This document shows positions 42,653 to 51,965 of a DNA stretch of 64,000 bases, piece after piece; position 1 is the first letter of the stretch; each line of letters starts with the position of its first letter. Position numbers and translations under genes: made by a program. The stretch is from JBAXTZ01 sp037129925 (GTDB lineage Bacteria; Bacillota; Negativicutes; JBAXTZ01): assembly GCA_037129925.1 (NCBI GenBank), contig JBAXTZ010000001.1, positions 121,454 to 185,453 on the forward strand, in the 5' to 3' direction. A model generated the notes under the pieces. It searched no databases. It was not told the DNA's origin and worked only from the letters and a program-made list of their open reading frames with translations.

Positions 42653-45600
42653 ATGAAAAAATTAATCGGCTTAATCGCTTTACTGATGTTTGCTACAATC
42701 ACAGCACCCATGGCTGAGGCCACGGATTTGGTCTACACTTATATTGGCCATCAATGCCAGCTTAATTTCATCGTCAACAACTATTCAGCACGCACCGTCA
42801 ACGTCACCAGCTCGGCTTCGATTGCCAAAAACAAAGCTATAAGTTTCACCGGCGTGCCGCCAAGTTTCCCGGCGAACACCGATCCGGCGTTTCAAACCAT
42901 CGGTCCAGGCACGCTCAATCAACCTTTTACGGCGCTGTATGTGCCGATGGGAACGACGGATGGATTAACCTGGTCCCAGACCTTTAGCACGGCATCCTGG
43001 AACACTACCGGCTCGATAGTTCCGGGCGGCTCTTTTGTTGTGGAAATGTACACGCAGAACAAAACTTACCCGGCGATGGCTACAAAATGGACTTTTAAAG
43101 ACTTCGAAACTATGTTTAAATTCGCCAGTCAGCTAGTAAGCGATATTTCTGATATATATTCGGCTGGTACAGGCGGTCTTCTCGACCCGACCATTCATTC
43201 AACACGCGATATAAAAGAAGCTGACTGGGATAAATTAAACTTTTCTGATAATTCGACCACTTATGATCTGATAAACAGTAAAGTTATAACGCAAAATCCA
43301 ATGTTGAAAAACAACATGACCAATCTAAAAACGGGAAATGGTCTGATCGGTAATGGCTGGAAATCCCTTGATACGGGTGTCGCAATGCAGGGAGTCGTTA
43401 ATGCACACCGAAACATGAAATTCAGTGCGCCGGTAATGCTGGCGGCGCGGGTGTTGCCGGAAGGCCAAAGTTCACCGCCGCAGTTTGGTAACGGCATCTA
43501 CGAAGATGTGCTGGTCACTTATGATAATACCGCGCAGTTAATTTACGAAGTGCGGACTATCCCAAAAAACGATACGGCGGCTGAAATAGATCCCCAGGTA
43601 ATAATCAACATCTATGAACCGTCGGCGTATTTTTCCAATATGCTGTTCGCCACCTACAACATGACCGAAACAAGTGGTCAATATGCGTACCGCGATAATT
43701 TTTCTGACAACCTCAAAGCCATCGTGACCGGCGGCGCGGTCACTACAGCTGGCGATATCAACTGGAGCGACACCCCGGCTCAGCAGACCAATTATCAAAA
43801 TTTTGCCAACGCCGTCTTGCGCTATGCCGAAGTGCTTAATCAGCCGAAAATGAATAAGAGCGGCTCGCAAGCGAGCGGGGTCGCCAGCTTTTCCAATGTC
43901 ATGGCGGCGATAAAAAGCGGCGACAAAACTATCCAGGATAACTTTGTCCAGTCACTGCTCCACGCCAACCCGTTTCTCGACATTACCGGTCAGGGAGTGG
44001 TACTGCCGGTGTACACGCCGTCAGTGCTGTCTGGTTATACTGATGAAGACTTGAAGATCGATATGAATACACAATATGTAGTTGGCATTCCTGAACCAAT
44101 ACTGCGGACACGCGCCAGCAATACCTTGCTAGGACTACAGCGCATGGCAGCCGCCAGCGGTAATTATACTACAGATTTGCAAAACAAGGTCTACGGCGCC
44201 GGCACCCTGGTAACCGACCCGAAAATCTGGAACGCCAAGGTCGGCTATGCCAAACAGGCGCGCATGCTGCTACGCCGAGTTTTCCCGTATTACAGCGCGG
44301 ATATTAAGAGCACGATTGATAGCGCTATAACCAACATCGCTAAGCAAGGATTCTCGGTGATTGAAGGCTATTCTGACAGCGCGCTGCAAAGCGACATGGG
44401 TCCGTACTACACCCAAATCACTGACCCGTTGCAACAAAAACGTGCCAGGAACGCGGTCGCCGATTTGTTGGCGCTCCCCAGCACCAGTCCCGACTATGCC
44501 TACGCCAGCCAGATGCGGCTGAAATTATACTCAACTATGCCCTATTATAACAAAACCACTGATTTTGCTATCGTTAACGCCTGGATAACCGATATGTGGA
44601 AAAACCACGGTCTGAGCTATCAGCTGGGTTATACCGACTCGCTGCTGCTCGTCGATATGGAGCCATTCTATTTACAAATAACCGACCCTATTAAACAAAA
44701 ACGGGCCCGAAACACGGTTGCCGACTTGTTGGTACAAGCCAAAACCACCACCGATGTCTATAGCGTCACCATGCGGCAAAATCTATACAATACCATGCCA
44801 TACTATAATAAGACTACTGATTTCACCACAGTTAGCGCCTGGGTAACCGACATGTGGAAAAACCACGGCTTAGGGTATGTTATCGGTTATAACGATGCCC
44901 AACTGACAGTCGATTCCGCCGCTTACTATGCCGGAATCACGGATCAAAACGCGAAAACTCTGACGACAAACACCATTAACAATATGCTGGCAGTGGCCGG
45001 CGCCAGCGGAATCTATAGCACAGACTTGAGTAAAAAAGTCGTCGGTTGCGGCACGGATTTTACCGACCAGGCCAGTTGGACGGCTCAGGTTAACTATGCC
45101 CGCACCATGCGTACGAATTATTACAATGAAATGCCTTATTATTCAGCGGCTGACAACGCCCTGATCGATGGCTGGGTAACCGATATGGTCAAGAACCATA
45201 AACTGGGCTATCAGCCAAATTACACCGATGCCAATCTGACTAGCGATGTCGCCAAAAAATATCTGGCCTTTATCAAATCAAGCGACCCGGCAAAAGCCAC
45301 ATTATACGCCAGTGCACTCCAAGACCTCATTACCATCAAAAACACTGCCAGCGGCAATTTTGCCACGGATTCAGCTGCCAAATTGCCGGGCACCGACATG
45401 ACTAGCAAAACCACTTGGGCGGCTCATTGCCAGGATGCCAAAACCTATTATTCGCAGCTAGTGTCGGTATTCCCCTATTACGCTAATACCAACACCAAAG
45501 AGAGCAGCCAGGTAAATGCGCTGTTTGTCAGCATCGTTACCAATCCAAATGGCGGATTTGGCACCCGACTCGGCGAAAGCGCCATTTATAAAACCGTGAC

Positions 45601-47479
45601 CAATCAAAACTTGAAAACCTATTGGACAAAAATGGGCGCCAATAATTTGAGTTTAACTACCCAGTCGGTGCTGTTTGCCGCATTGTACAATTTTACTAAC
45701 ATCAACAACAATTTTAATCCGCAAGCCAATCCGACCTACGCAACTATGAGCGCTGCCGACAAACAAAAAGCCGCGCTGCCCGCCAGCCTTAGCTGGTATC
45801 CGGGTTTTGGTCCGCAGGCGCTAACCTTCCCGACGACCTATCTATCACCCTATCAATACTGGAAAAGCTTGCCGGCAAATTCTACTAATAGTTTCAATAT
45901 GAATCCAAAACCGGTAGCCGAACCTTGGTCGGCGATGGTCGACAACAGCTTGCAACGCTTTAACCTGTGGTCGAGCCTGATCGCCGATCAGGGCGACCCG
46001 TCGAGCAACATTCTCGCGATGCAGATGATATTGGACTTGCCGTTGCAAGGCTACCTCGGCAATATGACCGCGCAAAACAGTCAGGCGCTTATTACCACTC
46101 TGGCAACCTTCGCCGGCGCCCAGGGCATGACCGCGGCTGATTGCGACTACCTAAAGACCGCACTAAACGCCATATATACATTTAGCACCGAAGATCCAAA
46201 TAAAATCGATCCGGCGACGCTAAAAGCATTCAACACCATCCAGAGCAAAAATTATAAACCAGTGGATGCGCAGCTTCGCGCCAAAATGAGCTGGTATGAT
46301 ATCCTCAGCTTCTTCATACCGTATTCAATTCAAGACCCCAACAATCCGCATATGCCGGCCCAAGCGATCAATATCAACGCCAACACGCTGACTGATGTCA
46401 CGATGCTTACCAAGTTACCCCCCTATCAACAAACTTTGTTGATGGCAAAATTGCAAGCCTTCGCTCAGGTATCTCAACGAACCGTCAACCACACCTGGCT
46501 AGATGCGATAGCCAATCTGCCGGCGGCGATAAAACCGACACTGACGATGCTCGACAAGCGTCTGGCAGATACGGCAAATTCAAAATTGGTGATTGATTCC
46601 ATGGATCCGTCGGGTTTTTCCACTGCAGATGTTTATAATGTGTCAAACGCGGTGCGTGTGCACGGAACAAACGAGGACCGGCGGACATACGACCCTTATT
46701 ATGGCTATTTGTATGCTGATTGGTTAAACAACCCGGATGGCAAGAGTTCATTTTCTTGTGTTTTCCCGGACCAAGTAAATTACATGATGACCGATCAAGG
46801 ACCAGAGGAATTTTCCGGTGTAACTTCAAAATACGAAAATCCACCGTTGCCTTATTTTCAGCAAATTATGAGCGATCGCGCCAAATTTGTAAACCTCAGC
46901 AAAAACCTGAAATTCGTCGATTCCGGACCGGTTTCCCAATGGCGCGGACAAGTTACCTATGCCCGCCACGTTGAAGCTATGTTGGGAGCCTATGCCAAGG
47001 GAAATCGCACTCCAGCAACAATGACCACTCTTGAACATTTTTGGCTAAATAGCTTGCGAAAATTTATAACCAGCAGCGATGTTGGCTCTCTGAATATCAC
47101 TACCATGCAAGATAATCTCAAAAATTTCGTCATGAATAATGGCTATACCCTGGTTACTGCAACAAAACTAACCCTCCAAATGAACAACATGTATTCTTAT
47201 GTATTCGGTTCCATCAGCCCTACACCGGCAACCGGTAAATACACCCTGACGGCTGACGGCACAGCTCTGCAAACAGCAATCGCCCAAGCAGTTATCGATT
47301 ACACTGAGCTATATGCAGACTTGAAGCAGGATAGTGGCACGCTGGTTAATGTTGATAGTAGTTTGCAAACTGGCAAAGCGCCTGCCATAATGAGAACCTT
47401 AGGGCATATATTGAATAACAACAACTATGACAAAAACGAAAGTGATTATGCCGGCAAAAAATTGTATACCCAGCCGTAG
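42653..47479 (+). CDS. very large exported repeat protein of unknown function
   Basis: The 1608-residue protein has a signal peptide (LIGLIALLMFATITAPMAEA), then a beta-rich N-terminal region (to about 300). A tandem array runs from about residue 460 to 990: each unit of 85-115 residues opens GY(T/S/N)D, includes an ITDP..(Q/K)KRARN..ADLL helix and ends near MPYYNKTTDF...DMWKNHGL. Five units are visible; units two and three are the closest to each other. The C-terminal third is helical with no known motif. No Cys-rich, RTX or sorting signal is seen. The divergent secretin genes and the co-transcribed small exported protein suggest a shared surface or secretion role. Confidence 0.85.
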   Translation: MKKLIGLIALLMFATITAPMAEATDLVYTYIGHQCQLNFIVNNYSARTVNVTSSASIAKNKAISFTGVPPSFPANTDPAFQTIGPGTLNQPFTALYVPMGTTDGLTWSQTFSTASWNTTGSIVPGGSFVVEMYTQNKTYPAMATKWTFKDFETMFKFASQLVSDISDIYSAGTGGLLDPTIHSTRDIKEADWDKLNFSDNSTTYDLINSKVITQNPMLKNNMTNLKTGNGLIGNGWKSLDTGVAMQGVVNAHRNMKFSAPVMLAARVLPEGQSSPPQFGNGIYEDVLVTYDNTAQLIYEVRTIPKNDTAAEIDPQVIINIYEPSAYFSNMLFATYNMTETSGQYAYRDNFSDNLKAIVTGGAVTTAGDINWSDTPAQQTNYQNFANAVLRYAEVLNQPKMNKSGSQASGVASFSNVMAAIKSGDKTIQDNFVQSLLHANPFLDITGQGVVLPVYTPSVLSGYTDEDLKIDMNTQYVVGIPEPILRTRASNTLLGLQRMAAASGNYTTDLQNKVYGAGTLVTDPKIWNAKVGYAKQARMLLRRVFPYYSADIKSTIDSAITNIAKQGFSVIEGYSDSALQSDMGPYYTQITDPLQQKRARNAVADLLALPSTSPDYAYASQMRLKLYSTMPYYNKTTDFAIVNAWITDMWKNHGLSYQLGYTDSLLLVDMEPFYLQITDPIKQKRARNTVADLLVQAKTTTDVYSVTMRQNLYNTMPYYNKTTDFTTVSAWVTDMWKNHGLGYVIGYNDAQLTVDSAAYYAGITDQNAKTLTTNTINNMLAVAGASGIYSTDLSKKVVGCGTDFTDQASWTAQVNYARTMRTNYYNEMPYYSAADNALIDGWVTDMVKNHKLGYQPNYTDANLTSDVAKKYLAFIKSSDPAKATLYASALQDLITIKNTASGNFATDSAAKLPGTDMTSKTTWAAHCQDAKTYYSQLVSVFPYYANTNTKESSQVNALFVSIVTNPNGGFGTRLGESAIYKTVTNQNLKTYWTKMGANNLSLTTQSVLFAALYNFTNINNNFNPQANPTYATMSAADKQKAALPASLSWYPGFGPQALTFPTTYLSPYQYWKSLPANSTNSFNMNPKPVAEPWSAMVDNSLQRFNLWSSLIADQGDPSSNILAMQMILDLPLQGYLGNMTAQNSQALITTLATFAGAQGMTAADCDYLKTALNAIYTFSTEDPNKIDPATLKAFNTIQSKNYKPVDAQLRAKMSWYDILSFFIPYSIQDPNNPHMPAQAININANTLTDVTMLTKLPPYQQTLLMAKLQAFAQVSQRTVNHTWLDAIANLPAAIKPTLTMLDKRLADTANSKLVIDSMDPSGFSTADVYNVSNAVRVHGTNEDRRTYDPYYGYLYADWLNNPDGKSSFSCVFPDQVNYMMTDQGPEEFSGVTSKYENPPLPYFQQIMSDRAKFVNLSKNLKFVDSGPVSQWRGQVTYARHVEAMLGAYAKGNRTPATMTTLEHFWLNSLRKFITSSDVGSLNITTMQDNLKNFVMNNGYTLVTATKLTLQMNNMYSYVFGSISPTPATGKYTLTADGTALQTAIAQAVIDYTELYADLKQDSGTLVNVDSSLQTGKAPAIMRTLGHILNNNNYDKNESDYAGKKLYTQP

Positions 47480-47544
47480 CCGTGCGGCTCTGGGTTAAAT
47501 AGTTTGTTTGATACGAAAACGCGGGTTATCCGCTAGAACTTCAC

Positions 47545-47592
47545 AAAAAGCCGGTTCTGACGTTGCACAAACGGTTCGGACCGGCTTTTTCC
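47545..47592 (+). terminator. terminator after the 1608-residue gene
   Basis: AAAAAGCCGGT pairs with ACCGGCTTTTT around a 24-base loop and ends in a T run, 66 bases after the stop codon. Confidence 0.75.
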
Positions 47593-47627
47593 TTCGCTGA
47601 TTGTTAACTCGTCATGTCAAATCGCCA

Positions 47628-47656
47628 TTGCTAACCTGCAACTTGCGCGGTATAAT
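47628..47656 (+). promoter_or_regulatory. sigma-A promoter of the GH18-like lipoprotein gene
   Basis: TTGCTA, 17 bases, TATAAT. The -35, spacing and -10 are the same as for the promoter at 41881-41909, about 30 bases before the start codon. Confidence 0.75.
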
Positions 47657-47686
47657 GTTTTCATAGTTTCCAAGGAGTGTTGAAAA

Positions 47687-48649
47687 ATGGGTTATCCGTT
47701 AAAAATACTTATACTGTTGATAATATCGACATTGGCATTATCGGCTTGTCAGGCCGCCAATTTACCGGATAAAATATTTGCGCCCTATGTCGATATGAGT
47801 TTATCCAATCCGGCGCCCGGTGACGTGCTGGCTGCGAACCCGCTGCAGTTAAACTATACACTTACTTGCGTAATTGCCGACCCCCAAGCCAACCCGGTAT
47901 GGTCTCACAACCGGCCATTAGATACGTTCTTGAGCGATGTGCAGACTTTGCGTAACAACGGCGGCAAAGTCATTATCTCCTTCGGTGGCGAAAACGCTGA
48001 TGCCAAAAACGATTTGGCGACAAAAATTACCGACATATCCAAATTAGTCGCCGCCTACCAAACAGTCTTAACTATGTATCAACCACTGTGGTTGGACTTT
48101 GACATTGAAGATGCGGCATTGCAGAATCCAACCGCGATAGAGCGCCGCAACCGCGCCGTTGCCGCGCTCCAGACCAAAAATCCGGATTTGGCGGTGTCGT
48201 TTACTTTCGCCGTTATGCCTACCGGTCTAAGCTCCTATGCCCTGGACGTTTTGCAAAACGCCAAAGACAACAAGGTAAAGCTTGCGCTGGTTAATCTATT
48301 GGTCATGGATTATGGCAACAACTATCCGGCAACCAACGGTAAATTGGCGGACTATTCGATTCGCGCCGCCAAAACCAGCTACGCCCAACTGCAAAAAATA
48401 TTCCCGACTAACACGCCGCGGATTGGACTTTCGCCCTGTTATGGTCAAAACCTCACCCGCAGTGAAATATTCGATTTACAAAACGATGCGCCCAAACTGC
48501 TGGCGTTTGCCCAACAGACAGCTTACGTTCAATGGCTCTGTCCCTGGTCGGCATCGCGCGACAGCATGAGTGGCGACACCCGCGCCAACTCCACCGGTAT
48601 CAAGCAAAGCGCCTATGCGTTCATGGACGTTTTTCGGAGTTTCAACTAG
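47687..48649 (+). CDS. GH18-like lipoprotein
   Basis: The 320-residue protein has a lipoprotein signal ending LALSAC (Cys21), then a compact TIM-barrel of the GH18 type: KIFAPYVDMSL, GGKVIISFGGENA and the strand-4 motif LWLDFDIED (D137, D139, E141). VSFTFAVMPTGLS and a C-terminal AYVQWLCPWSASRDS complete it. The catalytic D-x-D-x-E is retained, although the usual first Asp position is occupied by Gln-Pro. It resembles short bacterial GH18 proteins that act on chitin or related glycans. AAGGAG precedes the ATG. It could handle oligosaccharides released by the large chitinase; that link is an inference. Confidence 0.82.
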   Translation: MGYPLKILILLIISTLALSACQAANLPDKIFAPYVDMSLSNPAPGDVLAANPLQLNYTLTCVIADPQANPVWSHNRPLDTFLSDVQTLRNNGGKVIISFGGENADAKNDLATKITDISKLVAAYQTVLTMYQPLWLDFDIEDAALQNPTAIERRNRAVAALQTKNPDLAVSFTFAVMPTGLSSYALDVLQNAKDNKVKLALVNLLVMDYGNNYPATNGKLADYSIRAAKTSYAQLQKIFPTNTPRIGLSPCYGQNLTRSEIFDLQNDAPKLLAFAQQTAYVQWLCPWSASRDSMSGDTRANSTGIKQSAYAFMDVFRSFN

Positions 48650-48690
48650 CCCAAGAGCTAGCAAAATTAACCGCTCGAAGCTTTCAGCAC

Positions 48691-48737
48691 AAAAAAACAC
48701 CACGGCAGTCTCAAGCAGGACTACTGTGGTGTTTTTG
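48691..48737. terminator. bidirectional terminator between GH18 lipoprotein and ABC ATPase genes
   Basis: AAAAACACCAC and GTGGTGTTTTT flank an imperfect inner stem. The convergent genes end on either side. Confidence 0.8.
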
Positions 48738-48749
48738 CTTTGGTCAGTT

Positions 48750-49688
48750 TTATTCACGAATTGCCAGATTGAGCTGCTCTCCGACTGCCCAGTCGTTATC
48801 GTCACAATTTCGCACATCCATCTGCACCATTCCACCGTTTACTGTCTGGACAAAATAGATGCTATAGGCGCCCATATATTGCTTGGCAGAGACCACGCCC
48901 TGCAACCCGCCTGTGGCAACGGGAAAAACATCTTCCGGCCGCACCAGTCGGGTTTGACCTTCTGTAGTAATCCGATTGACCCGACCCACGAAATCAGCGA
49001 CAAATCCGTCGGTCGGCTGCTGATAAATCATCTTTGCCGCAGCTGTCTGCAGAATTCGTCCGCCGTTCATCACCGCCACCCGGTCCGACAAGCTAAGCGC
49101 CTCTTCCTGGTCGTGGGTTACAAACACCATCGTCAAGCCTAATTGTTGCTGAATGGCTTTTAACTCGGCGCGGATTGCCACCCGTAACTTGGCATCGAGA
49201 TTGCTAAACGGCTCGTCTAACAGTAAAACTTTGGGCTGCAAAATCAGCGCCCGTGCCAACGCCACCCGCTGTTGCTGGCCGCCGCTCAATTTTACGACAT
49301 TGCGGTCGCGAAAGTCGCTCATACCGACCAACGCCAACGCTGCGGCGATTTGTGCGCGGGCGCTGGTTTTGCTGTAGTCTTTGCGGAATTTCAAACCATA
49401 GCCGACATTTTCTTGTACCGTCATATGCGGAAACAGCGCGTAGTTTTGAAACACAGTGGCAACCGGTCGCCGTTCCGGCGCAAGCGAAGTAATATCTAAT
49501 CCCTCGAGTCGGACTACGCCCTGCTGCTGCTCGATGAATCCGCCGATTATTTTGAGCAAGGTTGTTTTACCGCAGCCGCTCGGACCAAGCAGCGTGACAA
49601 ACTCACCTTTGGCGACATCCAGGCTGACATCGGTTAAAACCGGTTTTTTCCCATAGCTGTAAGCAATGTTTTCTAGCGCCAGATACAT
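48750..49688 (-). CDS. ABC importer ATP-binding protein (Fe3+/polyamine/phosphonate type)
   Basis: The 312-residue ATPase has Walker A GPSGCGKTTLLK, signature LSGGQQQRVALARAL, Walker B VLLLDEPFSNLDAKL and switch VFVTHDQEEALSLSD. A TOBE-like C-terminal part (about 230-312, TRLVRPEDVFPV) follows. This is the PotA/FbpC/PhnT type. It lies 4 bases after the permease gene and is the last gene of the operon. The substrate cannot be read from the ATPase; see the binding protein and the PHP gene. Confidence 0.88.
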   Translation of the reverse strand: MYLALENIAYSYGKKPVLTDVSLDVAKGEFVTLLGPSGCGKTTLLKIIGGFIEQQQGVVRLEGLDITSLAPERRPVATVFQNYALFPHMTVQENVGYGLKFRKDYSKTSARAQIAAALALVGMSDFRDRNVVKLSGGQQQRVALARALILQPKVLLLDEPFSNLDAKLRVAIRAELKAIQQQLGLTMVFVTHDQEEALSLSDRVAVMNGGRILQTAAAKMIYQQPTDGFVADFVGRVNRITTEGQTRLVRPEDVFPVATGGLQGVVSAKQYMGAYSIYFVQTVNGGMVQMDVRNCDDNDWAVGEQLNLAIRE

Positions 49689-49692
49689 AATT

Positions 49693-51318
49693 TCATCCTT
49701 TACTGCCGAGGAACTTCAAACCGGCGATATTCACAACGATAGTGATTAATGTCAAGATTACCGCGAGTACCGCAGCATCATTATAATTGCCTGAATTTAA
49801 CAGGTCAAACAACTCCACCGTCGCTACTTTTGAGGCCGGTGAAATAATGAAAATAATTGCGCCGACCGACATCATCGTAGCGGTGAACGTATTAACAAAA
49901 CTGACTGCCACCGCATTTTTCAGGAGCGGTGCGACAATGTCCACGAGTACTCGCAGCCGTGATGCCCCCAGATCGAGCGCGGCGTTTTCCAAGTCCCGGC
50001 TGACATTAATAAGTGCCGCCGCTCCGGTTTGCTCGCCCACCGTCAAACTGCGAAAAATGCAATTTACTATTACAATAAACGTCGTGCCGGTGATGTCCAG
50101 CGGTGCCTTGTTGAATGCCAAAACGTAGCCGATGCCAAACAACGTTCCGGGAATAATATAAGGTAAGCTCACCGCAAACGATAGCGCCGACTTGCAACAG
50201 ATGTTGCGCCGCTCGATATAATAAGCCAAATAGACACCGATTACGCTCGCGCAAATTCCGGCAACCACCGCGTACCAGACACTACGCAGTACGCACAACC
50301 AACGGTCCAAACTAAGCGCCCGAAAATACTCACCGGTAAATTCATAGCCGCTGCCATTATAAACGGTCAGCGCAGCCAGGACAATCGTGATGAACTGCGC
50401 CAGCATCACCAGCGCGAACAGTATGGTTATCGCAAAGCACATCCCGCCCAGCCAACCACGCAATTCTAATGGTGTCTCGCTCACCGGAAACCCGGCGCTG
50501 CCGATTCCCGGCTGGGTACTCCGCCCACCGGTCTTGCGATATACAAACAACGCAATCGCCGCCGGAACGAACAGCATAATGCTCAACACTGCCGAGCTGC
50601 CCAGATCGCCCTTGGCGATAACTGCCATATACGCCTCTGTCGCAAGCGTACTAAAGTTGCCACCGATGACCATCGGCGTGCCAAAATCGGCCAGCGATTT
50701 AATCAAACAAAGAAACCCGGCGGCGCCAATCCCGGGGATGAGCAACGGCAGGACAACCCGGCCGATCGTCGAATTTACCGACGCGCCCAAATCGCGCGAA
50801 GCCTGCAACAAGCGAAAATCCATCACCCGCAACGCCGCAATTAGTACCAGCGCCGCAAACGATATTTCTCCCAACGCCTGCATGAGCACCACGCCTTGCC
50901 AGCCATAGGGGTCGAGTTTTAGTCCAAGCAATCCGTAAGTTACCAAACCACGTTTGCCAAACAGCACAATGTAGGCGAGTGACGACACAAACGGCGGCGA
51001 AATCATCGTGATTAGCAATAACGGCGAAACCAATTTTTTGAAGCGGAATCGTGAATAGCGCTCGTACAACGCCACCGGCAACGCCACTAGTACCGCCAGC
51101 AATGTCGCTGCTCCCGCTGAAAACAGGCTGTTGACGAACAGCCGGGAATTGGCCGGCACGACCCGGGCAAGCAATTGTATGCTGAACGTCCCGTCCACAA
51201 TAATACTTTCGCGAAGCACCGCGGCAACCGGCCAGACAATGAACACCAGTACTGCCAAGACGCTGGCGCAAAAGAGCGCCCACTCAATAATTTCACTATA
51301 GCGGATTTTCTTCATCAT
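49693..51318 (-). CDS. ABC importer permease, fused double-domain (FbpB/PhnV-like)
   Basis: The roughly 541-residue permease has about 12 helices and two copies of the binding-protein-dependent permease EAA region (ASRDLGASVNSTIGRVVLPL and ENAALDLGASRLRVLVDIV). Both halves of the channel are thus in one chain, as in FbpB. The start ATG at 51318 overlaps the stop of the PHP gene; a longer in-frame extension would lie inside the PHP gene and is rejected. It works with the adjacent ATPase and the lipoprotein binding protein. Confidence 0.87.
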   Translation of the reverse strand: MMKKIRYSEIIEWALFCASVLAVLVFIVWPVAAVLRESIIVDGTFSIQLLARVVPANSRLFVNSLFSAGAATLLAVLVALPVALYERYSRFRFKKLVSPLLLITMISPPFVSSLAYIVLFGKRGLVTYGLLGLKLDPYGWQGVVLMQALGEISFAALVLIAALRVMDFRLLQASRDLGASVNSTIGRVVLPLLIPGIGAAGFLCLIKSLADFGTPMVIGGNFSTLATEAYMAVIAKGDLGSSAVLSIMLFVPAAIALFVYRKTGGRSTQPGIGSAGFPVSETPLELRGWLGGMCFAITILFALVMLAQFITIVLAALTVYNGSGYEFTGEYFRALSLDRWLCVLRSVWYAVVAGICASVIGVYLAYYIERRNICCKSALSFAVSLPYIIPGTLFGIGYVLAFNKAPLDITGTTFIVIVNCIFRSLTVGEQTGAAALINVSRDLENAALDLGASRLRVLVDIVAPLLKNAVAVSFVNTFTATMMSVGAIIFIISPASKVATVELFDLLNSGNYNDAAVLAVILTLITIVVNIAGLKFLGSKG

Positions 51319-51956
51319 CGATAATCTTCCCGGGAAATCGTCCGGTAAACCTTGCGCTCGGGACACAACACTACCGGCCAAAACTGCCGGGTTTTGACCG
51401 CCGCGACAAAATCAGCCTCGGACTGGATAATACAATCAAAGCAGGTGGCATATTTGCCAACCCGGTTATTGAGGTGCGCATCACTAGCACCAAACAACGG
51501 CAGTCCGCAGTTCGCGGCCAGCTCACAAGTCAACAGATTCTCCTCCAAGCAAGTATTGCCATTGAAGCCCTCGGCTCCGGCCAATCCTGGAATTTCGGCA
51601 ATCAATTTACCCAATCCGCGATTGTTGCTGCGAAACGGATGCGCGGCAATCGCCACCCCGCCGTAGCTGTTCACATACTCCACCAATTCGTGGGCGTTAA
51701 CCATTTTCCCCGGCAACTGTTCGACACCAAACACGATGACATCGCCCTGAAAGGTCAGCACCTCGCAACCGGGAATAATCAAAAAATCCAGTTGCACCGA
51801 AAGCTCTCGCGCCACAGCCTTGATTTGATGATCGTCGTGATTGGTGATGCATACGGCGTCGAGTCCTATCGCCCGTGCCTGCCGGACGATTCCATAAATA
51901 TCGGCCCGGCTGTCCGGTGAATATTGTCGTTCATGAATATGCGTATCGATAACCAT
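51315..51956 (-). CDS. PHP domain phosphoesterase-like protein
   Basis: The 213-residue protein has the four PHP metal-binding motifs: DTHIHE, ITNHDD, AAHPFR and GASDAH. It is a single-domain PHP protein of the PHP_C/YciV-like size class, with a predicted metal-dependent phosphoesterase or nucleotidase activity. It is embedded between the binding-protein and permease genes and overlaps the permease start, so it is co-translated with an importer. That suggests it cleaves the imported compound, perhaps a phosphate ester or phosphonate derivative, or regulates uptake. This is inferred from context only. Confidence 0.85.
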   Translation of the reverse strand: MVIDTHIHERQYSPDSRADIYGIVRQARAIGLDAVCITNHDDHQIKAVARELSVQLDFLIIPGCEVLTFQGDVIVFGVEQLPGKMVNAHELVEYVNSYGGVAIAAHPFRSNNRGLGKLIAEIPGLAGAEGFNGNTCLEENLLTCELAANCGLPLFGASDAHLNNRVGKYATCFDCIIQSEADFVAAVKTRQFWPVVLCPERKVYRTISREDYR

Positions 51957-51965
51957 TATGCTCCC

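Noticed and set aside
49693..51381. Longer permease with 21 extra N-terminal residues
   Set aside because: The extension lies entirely within the PHP gene in another frame and lacks a ribosome binding site.
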